Positions 14,773 to 23,541 of a stretch of DNA of 64,000 nt are shown in pieces. Origin of the DNA: Korobacter sp963758505 (lineage in GTDB: Bacteria > Acidobacteriota > Terriglobia > Terriglobales > Acidobacteriaceae); the NCBI GenBank assembly GCA_963758505.1, contig CAVWVJ010000001.1:1798001-1862000 (forward strand). Reading direction: 5' to 3'. The first letter of the stretch is position 1, and every line of letters begins with the position of its first letter. The notes under the pieces were generated by a model. The model did no database searches. It saw only the letters and a program-made list of their open reading frames with translations, and had not been told where the DNA came from. Both the position numbers and the translations under genes were made by a program.

Positions 14773-16701
14773 TTATTTCGTCTTTCGGGCAGCCGTACCG
14801 GCCCCGCCGCCAACCACGGTTCCATCGCTGTTGTGCGCCACCTGGTGGCACATCAGCGTACAGGTACCGCTGCCCCGGTTGTAAGAGATAGGCAGTGCGC
14901 CGTTCTGTCCAACTACATTCGCATCGAAATTGACCATGCGCTCTCCCGTAATGGTGGGGGAGCTGGCACCCATCCCGTGCGAGGTATGGCAGACCGAACA
15001 ACTGAAGCCGTATTGCGAGCTGTGCAGGTTATGTTGCGCGAAGCTATTGTTGTTGAGAACGTTGCTCAAGTCGTGGCACTTGGCGCACATGGCATAGGGG
15101 CCATTGATAGTGAGCGCTGGACTGGGGAAAAGATTCGTCACCACTCCACCGGGTATCGCCGCCTGGCTGAACTGGTAGTTCCTCTCCAGAATGTGGAAGT
15201 TGACCGAGCCATGCGGGCCGTTCGGTCCCTTGCCGCCAAATTCGCGGTTATCGTCGCTGTTGTGGCAATCCGTGCAGAATAAGCTCGTGCCCGGCCCCAA
15301 GCTGCGCGCCGAGGTTGTTCCATCCAGGTTAAGCATGTTGACCAGCAAGCTGGGTTGGGGCAACGGGCTGGTCCGAGGGTGCGTCACCGGATGGCTCGAT
15401 GTCGCCGTGGTGGCGAATTCCGGAATCACATTCAGCGGATCTGGAGCGGTCACCGTACGCCGTGGCATGTAGCCATAGACGATCAACTGTTGCTTGTTCG
15501 TGCTCGTGCCGTGACAACGAAGACAGTTCTCATACTGGTTCACCGCAGGCGTAAGCACCGTGACGCCATCGGCAGCGCTGATTCCCGCGACCAGCGCCTG
15601 CGACGGACGAAGCGCGGGCGGCGCAGTAAATTGCGTCACCGCGTTCCCGGCATGAGGATTGTGGCAATCGACGCACGTCGTATGACGATTGTTGTTGAGC
15701 AGAGTCGATTCGGCGGCGTCGTGAAAGTTATTGCCGGATGGCTGCGGGTGGCCGACCTTTGCCACCTCGGCCATCACGTTGAGCGGCGACGGCGACACGT
15801 AGGTACTACCGTTGTGGCAAGTGACGCACGATTGCGAAACCGGATCGACTCCCATGGCGGAGGGATTGGCCGACCGAAGCAGCCGCGCCGGGGCTTCCGA
15901 GTTATGCGACTGGTGACACGAGGTGCATGCATTGGCGCCGACCGTGAGATACGAGCCAACGTGCCCGTCGGACGAAACCTGGTTGGTGGCCGTCTGGTGC
16001 ACACTGCCGACGAATCCCGTAAGCGGGTTGATCTGTCCCTGCACGACCCGGTTGGGGTCGTGGCAGGCAAGACACATCTGGCCATTCGAGCTGTCGCGGA
16101 CGAGGAAGTTCTGCGCAACCTTATCGATGCCTTGTACGTGGGGACTATGACACGAGGTGCACTCGATGCCGCCGTTTACGAGTTGCACGGCTCCCGTGAT
16201 ATCTGCCGTTTTGCCCTGCGATACCAGCGACGCCACGAGGTCCGACGCATCTTTCATCGGCGTTACTATGCTGAACGGATGCGAACCGGTCAGCGTGGTG
16301 CCGAACGAATCGGCACTGTTCAATGCGCCCGAAACCGGAAGTCGCCCATAAGCTGCCGATGAGCCAACTCCTACCGTGCCGTCATGACAACTCAGGCAAA
16401 GGCTGCTAGTGACTCCCAGCGTCGGCTGCGGGTTCCCCTTTTGCTGGTAGGTGGTGCTCGTATAGGGGGTGTAGGTCTGGCTCGAGAGTTTTTGGTTCCA
16501 GAGCGGCGTCACCCCGCCAATCCCACTGTGCGGAGCATGACAGATGGTGCATCCTAAGCTTCCCTGCGAATATACCGATGCCCCGCTTCCCAGCGAAAGA
16601 TTGTGCACGCCCAAAACGTCAGCGTTTGTGGGGGGTGGCGTCTGCGCCAGGATCAGTTGGCCCGCGAGAGCGAGGAGCATGATTGCGAGAGCCCGTTTCA
16701 C
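14773..16701 (-). CDS. Secreted multihaem c-type cytochrome, 12 haem sites
   Basis: The true start is GTG 16701, which overlaps the stop of the NHL gene (GTGA) and has GGAAGGAAA just upstream; the frame is open further upstream only as a shadow of that gene. The 642-residue product has a signal peptide (MKRALAIMLLALAGQLILAQ), eleven CxxCH motifs and a twelfth of the rarer form CTLMCH near the C-terminus. Several motifs are followed by xPH (CHAPHSG, CHSPH, CHNPHAG), the doubled-CxxCH pattern of NrfA-related and decahaem proteins. It shares its first 30 mature residues (DVLGVHN...GCTICHAPHSG) with the 4-haem cytochrome at 20972. Likely periplasmic or surface electron carrier of the barrel-NHL unit. 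Confidence 0.9.
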   Translation of the reverse strand: MKRALAIMLLALAGQLILAQTPPPTNADVLGVHNLSLGSGASVYSQGSLGCTICHAPHSGIGGVTPLWNQKLSSQTYTPYTSTTYQQKGNPQPTLGVTSSLCLSCHDGTVGVGSSAAYGRLPVSGALNSADSFGTTLTGSHPFSIVTPMKDASDLVASLVSQGKTADITGAVQLVNGGIECTSCHSPHVQGIDKVAQNFLVRDSSNGQMCLACHDPNRVVQGQINPLTGFVGSVHQTATNQVSSDGHVGSYLTVGANACTSCHQSHNSEAPARLLRSANPSAMGVDPVSQSCVTCHNGSTYVSPSPLNVMAEVAKVGHPQPSGNNFHDAAESTLLNNNRHTTCVDCHNPHAGNAVTQFTAPPALRPSQALVAGISAADGVTVLTPAVNQYENCLRCHGTSTNKQQLIVYGYMPRRTVTAPDPLNVIPEFATTATSSHPVTHPRTSPLPQPSLLVNMLNLDGTTSARSLGPGTSLFCTDCHNSDDNREFGGKGPNGPHGSVNFHILERNYQFSQAAIPGGVVTNLFPSPALTINGPYAMCAKCHDLSNVLNNNSFAQHNLHSSQYGFSCSVCHTSHGMGASSPTITGERMVNFDANVVGQNGALPISYNRGSGTCTLMCHQVAHNSDGTVVGGGAGTAARKTK

Positions 16702-17792
16702 TGTTTCCTTCCGTCTGCCGGCGAAGCGATGCCGTAGTAATGAAAAACTTGCACGCGTCGATTGAAGGAGTCCACCACGTAAATGCGATCCTGCTTGTCG
16801 ATCTGCAACCCGGAGGGAAGCTGGAACTCTCCGAGGCCTGTTCCCTTCTTCCCGAAGTAATAGAGCAAACGTCCCTCTTGATCGAAAACCTGCACCATGC
16901 CCCATTGCGCATCGACGATGTACAGATGTCCTTCCGAATCGAAGCCAATCCCTTTGGGACGGAAGATCCATCCGGCGCCATCGCCGATCTTCCCGATCGC
17001 GTAGCGGAAGGTGCCATCCTTGCCGAGCACTTGCACCCGGAAATTCATCGCATCCACCACAACCAGGTCGGAGCCATGCAGTCGCAACTCGGTCGGATAG
17101 TTGAACTCCCCGTCGCCTGTGCCCGTCTTTCCGATGACCTGGAGGACGCTGCCCTGCATGTCCATCATGAAGATCTTGTTGCGCAACGTGTCGGTGACGT
17201 AAATGCGCTGCGCGGCGGAATCCACCGCGACACCCGTAGGTCTCTTGAAGTAGCCTTCTCCGCCTTTCAGGCTTCCTATGGCGTGCCGGAATTTGCCGTT
17301 CGCGTCGAAGACAAAGACTTTGCCGGCCTCGGAGTCGCTGACATAGATATTGTCCTGGGCGTCTACCGCGACGCACTGCGGCATGATCATTGGATCTTTG
17401 CCAGTGTCGCGCCGCGATAAGAACTTATATTTCTGTTGGGCGAAGTCGAAAATGTGCACGCCCGCGGCGGCCTGGTCGGTAACGATGATGCGGCCGCGGG
17501 AATCGGTAACTACGCTGTAGGGACTTACGAGATATTTGAAATCCGGTTCGCCGATCGCGATATCGACCAGCTTGTTCCAGAAGCCGCGCTTCGGCTTGAC
17601 TTCCCGCTCCAGGCTGAAACTGCGCTCGAAGGACAGCCTTCGGCCGCCATCCATCAGGATGTCCGGAGGGGCAGGAACCGTCGTCTCCTTCGCGTGCTTC
17701 GAGGCGATCGCCGGAATAGTCAGCAGCAAACCCAGCGCCGCGGCCGCCAGCCCGGAGAATCTGCTTCGAGGGTTTAGAAGAAATCGAACCAT
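16698..17792 (-). CDS. Secreted NHL-repeat six-bladed beta-propeller
   Basis: The 364-residue product has a signal peptide (LAAAALGLLLTIPAIAS) and at least five NHL blades from about residue 90 on, each with the pattern PxGVAVDSxxxIYVTDT...VFDANGKFRHAIG (for example PTGVAVDS, FRPKGIGFDSEGHLYIVDA, LPSGLQIDKQDRIYVVDS). NHL propellers are protein-binding platforms. It overlaps the barrel gene by 19 bases upstream and the 12-haem cytochrome by 4 bases downstream, so the three are translationally coupled and expected to act together. A role as scaffold tying the cytochrome to the barrel is inference. A second, only distantly similar NHL gene lies at 22269. Confidence 0.88.
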   Translation of the reverse strand: MVRFLLNPRSRFSGLAAAALGLLLTIPAIASKHAKETTVPAPPDILMDGGRRLSFERSFSLEREVKPKRGFWNKLVDIAIGEPDFKYLVSPYSVVTDSRGRIIVTDQAAAGVHIFDFAQQKYKFLSRRDTGKDPMIMPQCVAVDAQDNIYVSDSEAGKVFVFDANGKFRHAIGSLKGGEGYFKRPTGVAVDSAAQRIYVTDTLRNKIFMMDMQGSVLQVIGKTGTGDGEFNYPTELRLHGSDLVVVDAMNFRVQVLGKDGTFRYAIGKIGDGAGWIFRPKGIGFDSEGHLYIVDAQWGMVQVFDQEGRLLYYFGKKGTGLGEFQLPSGLQIDKQDRIYVVDSFNRRVQVFHYYGIASPADGRKQ

Positions 17793-19603
17793 CTGCTTAC
17801 CCCGACGAAATAGGAAGTGGAGTTGACCGGTAATCCGATTGCACTGATCCCTTGTGTGAACCGAGTATATCCGGCCAGAAGTCCGATTCTCCTGAGGCGA
17901 TACTGGAGTTGCGCGTTAAAAATCTCTGTATTGTTGCGCGAATAGGTAGTCGATAGCGTATCGCTGATGGCCCGGCTGAAGGTGCCTGAAAGCGAAAGCC
18001 GTCGGATCGGCGTGAGCGATGCGCCGCCGCCATAACTGGATCCGTTGAAGAGAATGAAATCGGTCAGCCCCGGAGTGGGAGTCGGCGTGATGACACCGCC
18101 GGCACCTAGAAGAGAAAGGCCCGTGGCCTGGGTGTAAAAAGCATTCAGAGACCAGCGTCGTCCGCCGAGCGAGGACGAATAGCTCTCGCTGTGGTTGCTC
18201 GTGCCTTGCTGCTGCGCCAAGCCGCTGTGGTTGCCGTTGAAGGCCGCAATCCAGGAGAGGCCGGCCGGCAAGCGGCGTCGCACTCGCGCGTCATAGCTGT
18301 AATACGAAGTCGTATAGGTGATCAGAAGGGTCTGCACGTTTTGGGCGTATGAGAACTGGCCCGAGGTTTCCCAGCCCGCAAACCGCCGGAAAGCGTTCAC
18401 ATTGCCGATAAATCCCACGGAGTTAGTCCCCAGCCCGTTCGAGCTGTCGATCACCGAGGCTGAGAAGGTGAACGTGTCCAGAATTCTCTTTCCGTAGTTC
18501 ACCGTACCGCTTAGATATTCGCCCGAGAAGGACTTGCCGAAGTAATGCTGGTCGTAATAGGTAGCTTGTGCCTGGGCGGAGAGGTAGTTGGTAAAGGAAT
18601 AGGTCGCTCCTCCACCCATCAATGACGAGTACGATCCCGATCCCAGATCGAGGCCGGGTACCGGAGCCGTGTTGTTGCCCAGGCTCTGTGCGAGATAACC
18701 GGTTAGATTGTCCGTGTAGTTCTGCGTGACGTTGAGGCTGAGCTTGGTCGTGGGGTGAAAGCTGGCGTTCGCATTTTCCGTGCTGTCCGTATAGGTGGAG
18801 GTGGTGGTGGTTCCACCTTGTCCGTCGGTCGAAAGATAATCGCCGGTAGCCGATGCGCGTGTGTAGGTGGCGGAAAATATTCCATGCAGAGGCAGGTTGT
18901 GTTGCGCCCCAAAGCCAAGATCATTGCCGGACGAACTCTGCACGCCATCTTCCTGCCCGGCGAGGAATTCCGGGAATATCGAGTGAAGGGTATTGTGATC
19001 GTAAAAGGCATTCAGGCGGAAGCCCGCAATTTCATAGTTGGAGTGAACGTTGAACAGGTGGGTGTCGGTATCATCCTTCTGGTCGGTGCCGTAGAGGGTG
19101 CTATTGCCGCTGCCTTGGGAATAGGAAACCGTTAGCGTCGGCAGGTCCGGCAGCAATGCACTCCAGGAAATTCCTAAACCGTCGCTCGTGCCGCGGGTCG
19201 TGAAGTTCGGCTGCCCAACCAGGCCAAACGTTCCGGTACTGTTTGCGTCATAGTGATAATTGAAAGATCCCGGGAAATGGCTGCCGGTGAAGAAATTAGC
19301 CGAACCATTGACGCCGTGGGAAGCGGTGAGGGATTGAAAGTCCGAGTCGGCGCGTGACTGCCCCCAGTATGGATTTATGTTGAAAGACAGGAAATTGGGA
19401 TTGTAATAAGACCCCGTAAAGACACCGTCGAATCCCAAATCCAGGCCATGGTTCGATTGAATTTCGTCGCCATACGATCCCTGGTATCCCGTGGTGAACA
19501 ATCCGCCGCCGTTCAACTTGGTGTCACCCAGTTCGATCTGCGCGTACACCATTTGCGCGGCTAACAGAAGCATCAGCGCCATAATGTGTTTCGCGATCGT
19601 CAT
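17774..19603 (-). CDS. Outer-membrane beta-barrel protein of a putative porin-cytochrome conduit
   Basis: Start ATG 19603 follows GGAGGTAG with normal spacing. The 609-residue product has a signal peptide (MALMLLLAAQMVYAQ) and then nothing but alternating amphipathic strands rich in Tyr, Ser, Thr and Gly (SFNINPYWGQSRADSDF, LTVSYSQGSGNSTLYG, LSGTVNYGKRILDTFTFSA). It ends in SRWFDFF, a terminal aromatic signal for outer-membrane insertion. By strand count it could form a barrel of more than 20 strands, as MtrB and PioB do, but it lacks the CxxC seen at the N-terminus of MtrB. It is the first gene of a coupled trio with an NHL propeller and a 12-haem cytochrome. Confidence 0.8.
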   Translation of the reverse strand: MTIAKHIMALMLLLAAQMVYAQIELGDTKLNGGGLFTTGYQGSYGDEIQSNHGLDLGFDGVFTGSYYNPNFLSFNINPYWGQSRADSDFQSLTASHGVNGSANFFTGSHFPGSFNYHYDANSTGTFGLVGQPNFTTRGTSDGLGISWSALLPDLPTLTVSYSQGSGNSTLYGTDQKDDTDTHLFNVHSNYEIAGFRLNAFYDHNTLHSIFPEFLAGQEDGVQSSSGNDLGFGAQHNLPLHGIFSATYTRASATGDYLSTDGQGGTTTTSTYTDSTENANASFHPTTKLSLNVTQNYTDNLTGYLAQSLGNNTAPVPGLDLGSGSYSSLMGGGATYSFTNYLSAQAQATYYDQHYFGKSFSGEYLSGTVNYGKRILDTFTFSASVIDSSNGLGTNSVGFIGNVNAFRRFAGWETSGQFSYAQNVQTLLITYTTSYYSYDARVRRRLPAGLSWIAAFNGNHSGLAQQQGTSNHSESYSSSLGGRRWSLNAFYTQATGLSLLGAGGVITPTPTPGLTDFILFNGSSYGGGASLTPIRRLSLSGTFSRAISDTLSTTYSRNNTEIFNAQLQYRLRRIGLLAGYTRFTQGISAIGLPVNSTSYFVGVSRWFDFF

Positions 19604-19810
19604 GGAGCAACTACCTCCCTCCAAGGCGCAGACCCTGGAGAACCTGTTCTTCTAGAGGCAACACGGGTGCCAAAGTTAGGCGGTAGGGGAGCCTACTTTC
19701 CTTCTGAAACGAAAGGAGTTAGGAAAGTTGAAGCGGCGGTTCAGAAGATTGAATTTCTGGGAGTGTGGCATATCACCCGTTGGGCGGGGTGAAAGACTCA
19801 ATGTGGGAAG

Positions 19811-19842
19811 AAAACGGGGACAGCCGGCTGACGGCTGCCCCC
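19811..19842 (-). terminator. Intrinsic terminator after the PpiC gene
   Basis: Read on the minus strand, GGGGCAGCCG and CGGCTGTCCCC pair over 10 bp with one bulged base and a 5-base loop, followed by GTTTTCTT. It lies 16 bases past the ppiC-like stop and separates that unit from the barrel operon, whose promoter must lie in 19604-19810. Confidence 0.75.
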
Positions 19843-19857
19843 ATGATGTATAGATGT

Positions 19858-20886
19858 CTAGCTGACTTCGATCTTGGCCTTGGCGCGAAGTCTCTTGTCG
19901 AGCCCGGAGCGTAACTTCTCGTACTTGTTCTTCTGCAATTCGACCTTGAGATCCGCTTTCACCTCTTCCAGGCTCTTCTTCTTGGGAAGATCGTGAGCGT
20001 TCAAGCGGATGATGGTATATGCCGATTCGATCTGGATCAGGCCCGTGGTTTGCCCCGGCTGAATCGCGAGCAGCGCTTTCACGACGTCCGGCGGCAACTT
20101 GTCGCGGCCCACGGTTTTGTGGTCGCCCATGTTCACCCGGAAATCGTCTTCCGAAACTCTCTCCGCCAGTAATCCGAAATCCTGGTAGCTTTTCGTCGCC
20201 TTCACCTGCCGCAGAATGTCTTGCGCGTGTTGCTGGGCATCCTTTGCCTGCTGGGGAGACGGCCTGAGTGGCGGCACAACAGAGATGCTCTGGAAGGTGA
20301 ACGTTTCCGGCACCTCGAACTTCGCCGGATTTTTCTCGTAATAGGCTCTCAGTTCCGCCAGCGATACCGCAGACCGGTCTTCTACGTCGCTCTTCAGCAC
20401 CTGTTCGATCAGGATGGAGCGCTTGATCTTCTCGCGCAGTTCCTTGGTGGAACCGTGCATTTCAATTTGCAGGTATTGCTGGAACTGGTCGGGACTTTTG
20501 AATTGCTTGCGAAATTCACCTTCGCCTTCGACGACCTTGTCCTGAGAAACCGTTAGCTTACGCCGCACCGCTTCCTGATAAACCAGTTCTTCGAAGATGA
20601 TCATTTGCAGCGCGCCCTGGCGGATCGAAGCCTCTTGTTCCTTGGGGAATCCACCATTGTGCTGCTGGGCGTAAGGGAAGATGGTGTACATCTCCCGCAG
20701 CAGGTCGCGGTCCGTGAGTACTGCACCGTTCACGACGGCTACCGTCTTGTCGCTCGCCTGGGGCGCCGGCGTGGTTGCAGGCGTTGTCGCCTTGGCGACC
20801 GTCGTCGGAGAATGAGAGGCCATTTGGGCTGGAGCCGCGGCTAGAGCCACTAAAAGCAGCGCGCAGATCGAAAACGGGTACTTCAT
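19858..20886 (-). CDS. Periplasmic PpiC/SurA-type peptidyl-prolyl isomerase
   Basis: The 342-residue product has a signal peptide (ICALLLVALAAAPAQM), a SurA_N-type helical domain (VNGAVLTDRDLLREMYTIFP to about residue 170) and a parvulin domain (EVPETFTFQSISVVPPLRPS ... FGLLAERVSEDDFRVNMGDHKTVGRDKLPPDVVKALL). The parvulin core is degenerate, so chaperone activity may matter more than isomerase activity. It follows the 4-haem cytochrome gene with a strong terminator in between, so it may be expressed at lower level or from its own promoter. In Geobacter-type conduits such foldases accompany porin-cytochrome genes; here it may fold the barrel or the cytochromes. Confidence 0.85.
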   Translation of the reverse strand: MKYPFSICALLLVALAAAPAQMASHSPTTVAKATTPATTPAPQASDKTVAVVNGAVLTDRDLLREMYTIFPYAQQHNGGFPKEQEASIRQGALQMIIFEELVYQEAVRRKLTVSQDKVVEGEGEFRKQFKSPDQFQQYLQIEMHGSTKELREKIKRSILIEQVLKSDVEDRSAVSLAELRAYYEKNPAKFEVPETFTFQSISVVPPLRPSPQQAKDAQQHAQDILRQVKATKSYQDFGLLAERVSEDDFRVNMGDHKTVGRDKLPPDVVKALLAIQPGQTTGLIQIESAYTIIRLNAHDLPKKKSLEEVKADLKVELQKNKYEKLRSGLDKRLRAKAKIEVS

Positions 20887-20929
20887 AATTCCTCACTTGT
20901 CGAAATCGTTTACAGTCTCAGATCGAAAA

Positions 20930-20956
20930 AATGGGGAGAGAAAATCTCTCCCCATT
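20930..20956 (-). terminator. Strong intrinsic terminator between the 4-haem cytochrome and ppiC-like genes
   Basis: AATGGGGAGAGA (20930-20941) and TCTCTCCCCATT (20945-20956) form a perfect 12-bp stem with a 3-base loop. On the minus strand five T's follow directly. It sits 16 bases after the cytochrome stop and 44 bases before the ppiC-like start, so it probably makes cytochrome transcripts more abundant than ppiC. Confidence 0.9.
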
Positions 20957-20971
20957 GGTCCCACGTGATCT

Positions 20972-21886
20972 CTACTGGAAGACCGTCGGGATGTTGTTGG
21001 TGTTGTTGGCCTCGTTGGATTCGCCAAAGTGGCACTGACGGCAGAACTGGGTCGTCGAGGGCGCATTGGTGTTCGCAACGTTGTTGATGTTCGGGTTGTA
21101 CGGGCCGTTGATGAAGAAGTAGGTGGCGTAGAACTTGCCGCCGCCGTCGTTCGCAATCGGGCTAGCCGTGGAGGAGGTGTAAACCGTCATCACGTGCTGG
21201 TTGTGGCAGGTGGTGCAAAGCACATAGGGCGCGCCCGCAGCGGTTACGCCGTAGGGGTTCGACCATTTGCCGGGCGCCAGGGCGGGCCAGCCGTAGTTCG
21301 CTACGAACTGCGCGTAAGGAGAGCCGGCGGTGACTGACAGTTTGCCGGCGGTGTTGACCAGGCCGCTGCCCACGCTGATGGTGGCGAGCTGACCTACCGG
21401 GTGATCGTTGGTGTAGTTGCCGGCTCCGGAACCGTCATTGCCGAGCAGGGTTGGGATCTTCCCTGCGCCGTAAGCGGTGTTCGTCAGAAGGCCGATCCGC
21501 TGTTCGTAGGACTGGTTGACCATCATGTTGCTGGCCGTAACGTTGCCGTCATGGCAGCTGAGGCAAAGCAGAATTCCGCCCACTTCCTGGCTTCCGCCAG
21601 CGATCGTCGAAGGCATGACTTCCGTGTATTTGCCGCTGTCGCCAAAGGCGATGGTCTTGCCGTAAAGTGGGCTGGCGTCCTGTCCCCACAATGCATAGCT
21701 GCCGGTGTCGGCAGCGCCGTTGTGACCGGAACCGAAGGAGCCGCTGTGCGGCGAGTGACAGCCCGCGCAACCACGGCCGTTGTTGTTATGTGCGCCGAGG
21801 ACGTCCACCGGGGATGTCCAGGCCTGTCCCATCATCACGCCGGCGAATGCCAGGACGACGAGTACGACTAAGAGTGACTTCTTCAT
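20972..21886 (-). CDS. Secreted tetrahaem c-type cytochrome
   Basis: Start ATG 21886 is preceded by AGGAGG. The 304-residue product has a signal peptide (MKKSLLVVLVVLAFAGVMMG) and four CxxCH motifs: CAGCH, CLSCH, CTTCH and CRQCH, the last near the C-terminus. The N-terminus (VDVLGAHNNNGRGCAGCHSPHSG) closely resembles that of the 12-haem cytochrome (ADVLGVHN...GCTICHAPHSG), so the two share ancestry. Histidines at SPHSG and PVGQ-type positions may be distal ligands. A strong terminator follows immediately, so it may be made in large amounts as a soluble periplasmic electron shuttle. The interacting partner is not known. Confidence 0.9.
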   Translation of the reverse strand: MKKSLLVVLVVLAFAGVMMGQAWTSPVDVLGAHNNNGRGCAGCHSPHSGSFGSGHNGAADTGSYALWGQDASPLYGKTIAFGDSGKYTEVMPSTIAGGSQEVGGILLCLSCHDGNVTASNMMVNQSYEQRIGLLTNTAYGAGKIPTLLGNDGSGAGNYTNDHPVGQLATISVGSGLVNTAGKLSVTAGSPYAQFVANYGWPALAPGKWSNPYGVTAAGAPYVLCTTCHNQHVMTVYTSSTASPIANDGGGKFYATYFFINGPYNPNINNVANTNAPSTTQFCRQCHFGESNEANNTNNIPTVFQ

Positions 21887-22220
21887 AAAAATTACGACCT
21901 CCTGATTTCTACAGCCTTCACGAATCAACGGAGGCTTAGGCCAAGGGCTACTTTGCGTGCTTGGGCACTTTTGCAGCCGCCCCCACCCCTGCTAGTGCAA
22001 GTTGCTATCCGAACCAAATCGCCTCGTCCAAAAGCAAGAAATGATCTGTAAGTCTCTGACTCTAATTGCTCAATCGGGCCGGAATGGGTTTCGTTCCTAA
22101 TTCGGAACTAGAGGAAAGTGGGGGAAATCAGCCACCCAGACAAAAAGATCGGTGAAATTCCGCAGTTGCGAAATGTCGTTATCTCGCAAGTATTGCGAAA
22201 CGCAGCAGTTCAAGCGATAG
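21887..22220. other. Non-coding interval upstream of the tetrahaem cytochrome
   Basis: About 330 bases lie between the terminator of the NHL/16-haem unit and the tetrahaem cytochrome start. It must hold the minus-strand promoter for that cytochrome, and the ribosome site AGGAGG is clear. I see no conserved RNA motif, no small gene with a ribosome site and no strong -35/-10 pair. Confidence 0.4.
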
Positions 22221-22224
22221 AGAA

Positions 22225-22248
22225 GAAATGCAACAGGAGCGCTGTTGC
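22225..22248 (-). terminator. Intrinsic terminator after the second NHL gene
   Basis: On the minus strand GCAACAG-CGCTC-CTGTTGC forms a 7-bp stem with a 5-base loop, followed by the T-rich tail ATTTCTTCT. It lies about 20 bases after the NHL stop at 22269 and ends the 16-haem cytochrome - NHL unit. Confidence 0.7.
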
Positions 22249-22268
22249 GGCTGGGTTCGAGAGAAGGT

Positions 22269-23519
22269 TTACCGGCTTTGCGGCGGCTTCGTCTCGGCGG
22301 TGGGCGCAGCGATCGGCGTGACTTCCTTGGTCGCCGCCGCGGCTTTCTTCTCCCGTTGTTCGTCTTTCAGCTGGCGCGCTTTGTCAGCTTCCGCGTCGTT
22401 CACATACTGAAATTGCTGCACGCGGCCAGGAAAGATCTCGGAGGTGAAGACGCGGTTATTCTTGTCGATGGCGATATTCACGATGCCTTGAAACTGGCCC
22501 GGAAGCAGCCCGTGGCCGCCGAAAGAAATGAGCAACTGGGCTTCCTGATTGAAGACCTGAACGCGGTCCTGCATGCCGTCCGCAACCCAGATATGGCCGT
22601 CTCCATCGATGGCCACGCCCTTGGGCCGGGAGAAGTAGCCGGGACCGTCGCCGGCTTTGCCGAAGGCGCGCACGAATTGGCCGTCGGCGTCGAAGATCTC
22701 AATGCGGTTGTTTAAGGTGTCGGCGACGTAGAGGTTTCCATCCTTGTCGACGGCCAGCCCGCTCGGCCGGGCAAAATCTCCCGGGCTGGTGAGCTCGTGG
22801 TTGTGGCCGGTTGTGCCGATTTTGCGGAGCAATTTCAGAGAATCGGCGTCGTAGACCAGCACCTGGTCGAGCTTGACGTCGGAGACGTAGAGTAGGCGGT
22901 TCTCACGGTCGATGGCCAGTCCTCCGGGCTCCGACATTCCGTCAGTGATCACATCGATCGCCTTGTGGGTTTTGTCGAAGACCAGCACGTGGCGCAGCCC
23001 GGGATCGGAGACGAACAGACGGTCGTCGTCGTCCAACGCGAGCCCGATGATGCGCACGAAATGGGCGTGCGTCTTGTTCTTAATCATGTCAAGCGCACGC
23101 GTATCGGTGTTGAAAATGAAAACCGCGCCCACCTTCTGATCGGCTATGTACAGGTTGTTCTTGGAATCCACAGCGAGGCCGTACGGCTCGTTGAGTTGGA
23201 AGAGGATCTTGGTGCTTTCCGACTCAGTCTGTGTGCCGGCGAGCCGGTCCATCCACTTCGCCTTTTTGGTGCTGTTCTCGGCCTCCACTTGCGAGATTTT
23301 CTCTGCGGCGTAAAAGGCCTCATACCGGATACGCGCCACCGCCGGCGGGTTCGGCCATACGATATTGGAATAATCAATAGGTCCGTGGGCGACGGGCGCT
23401 GCCTTTTTCTTCTTTTCGCCGAACGCCGAAAGGGGCGCAAGCATCGCCAGGCCGAGCGCAAGGCACAACAATCTCCGGGCATTGCGACTGCGATTCGAAA
23501 TGGTTGCGCGTTCGGGCAT
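22269..23519 (-). CDS. Secreted NHL-repeat beta-propeller with charged C-terminal tail
   Basis: The 416-residue product begins after GAGGAGGAGAAATACC, an excellent ribosome site. A signal peptide (LLCLALGLAMLAPLSAFG) precedes a lysine-rich linker (EKKKKAAPV). NHL blades span about residues 110-370 (PYGLAVDSKNNLYIADQ, PGGLAIDRENRLLYVSDV, PSGLAVDKDGNLYVADTLNNR, PKGVAIDGDGHIWVADG). The last 45 residues are charged and Ala/Pro-rich (KQKDEQREKKAAAATKE-like) and look disordered. It lies 22 bases after the 16-haem cytochrome gene, on the same transcript. It probably works as protein-protein platform with that cytochrome. This mirrors the NHL plus 12-haem arrangement of the neighbouring unit. Confidence 0.88.
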   Translation of the reverse strand: MPERATISNRSRNARRLLCLALGLAMLAPLSAFGEKKKKAAPVAHGPIDYSNIVWPNPPAVARIRYEAFYAAEKISQVEAENSTKKAKWMDRLAGTQTESESTKILFQLNEPYGLAVDSKNNLYIADQKVGAVFIFNTDTRALDMIKNKTHAHFVRIIGLALDDDDRLFVSDPGLRHVLVFDKTHKAIDVITDGMSEPGGLAIDRENRLLYVSDVKLDQVLVYDADSLKLLRKIGTTGHNHELTSPGDFARPSGLAVDKDGNLYVADTLNNRIEIFDADGQFVRAFGKAGDGPGYFSRPKGVAIDGDGHIWVADGMQDRVQVFNQEAQLLISFGGHGLLPGQFQGIVNIAIDKNNRVFTSEIFPGRVQQFQYVNDAEADKARQLKDEQREKKAAAATKEVTPIAAPTAETKPPQSR

Positions 23520-23541
23520 GGTATTTCTCCTCCTCGGGCGG

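Noticed and set aside
14773..17376. A single 867-residue fusion of the NHL region and the 12-haem cytochrome
   Set aside because: The first 225 codons lie in the antisense-like shadow frame of the NHL gene and give no domain; the GTG at 16701 with its own ribosome site and GTGA overlap is the real start.
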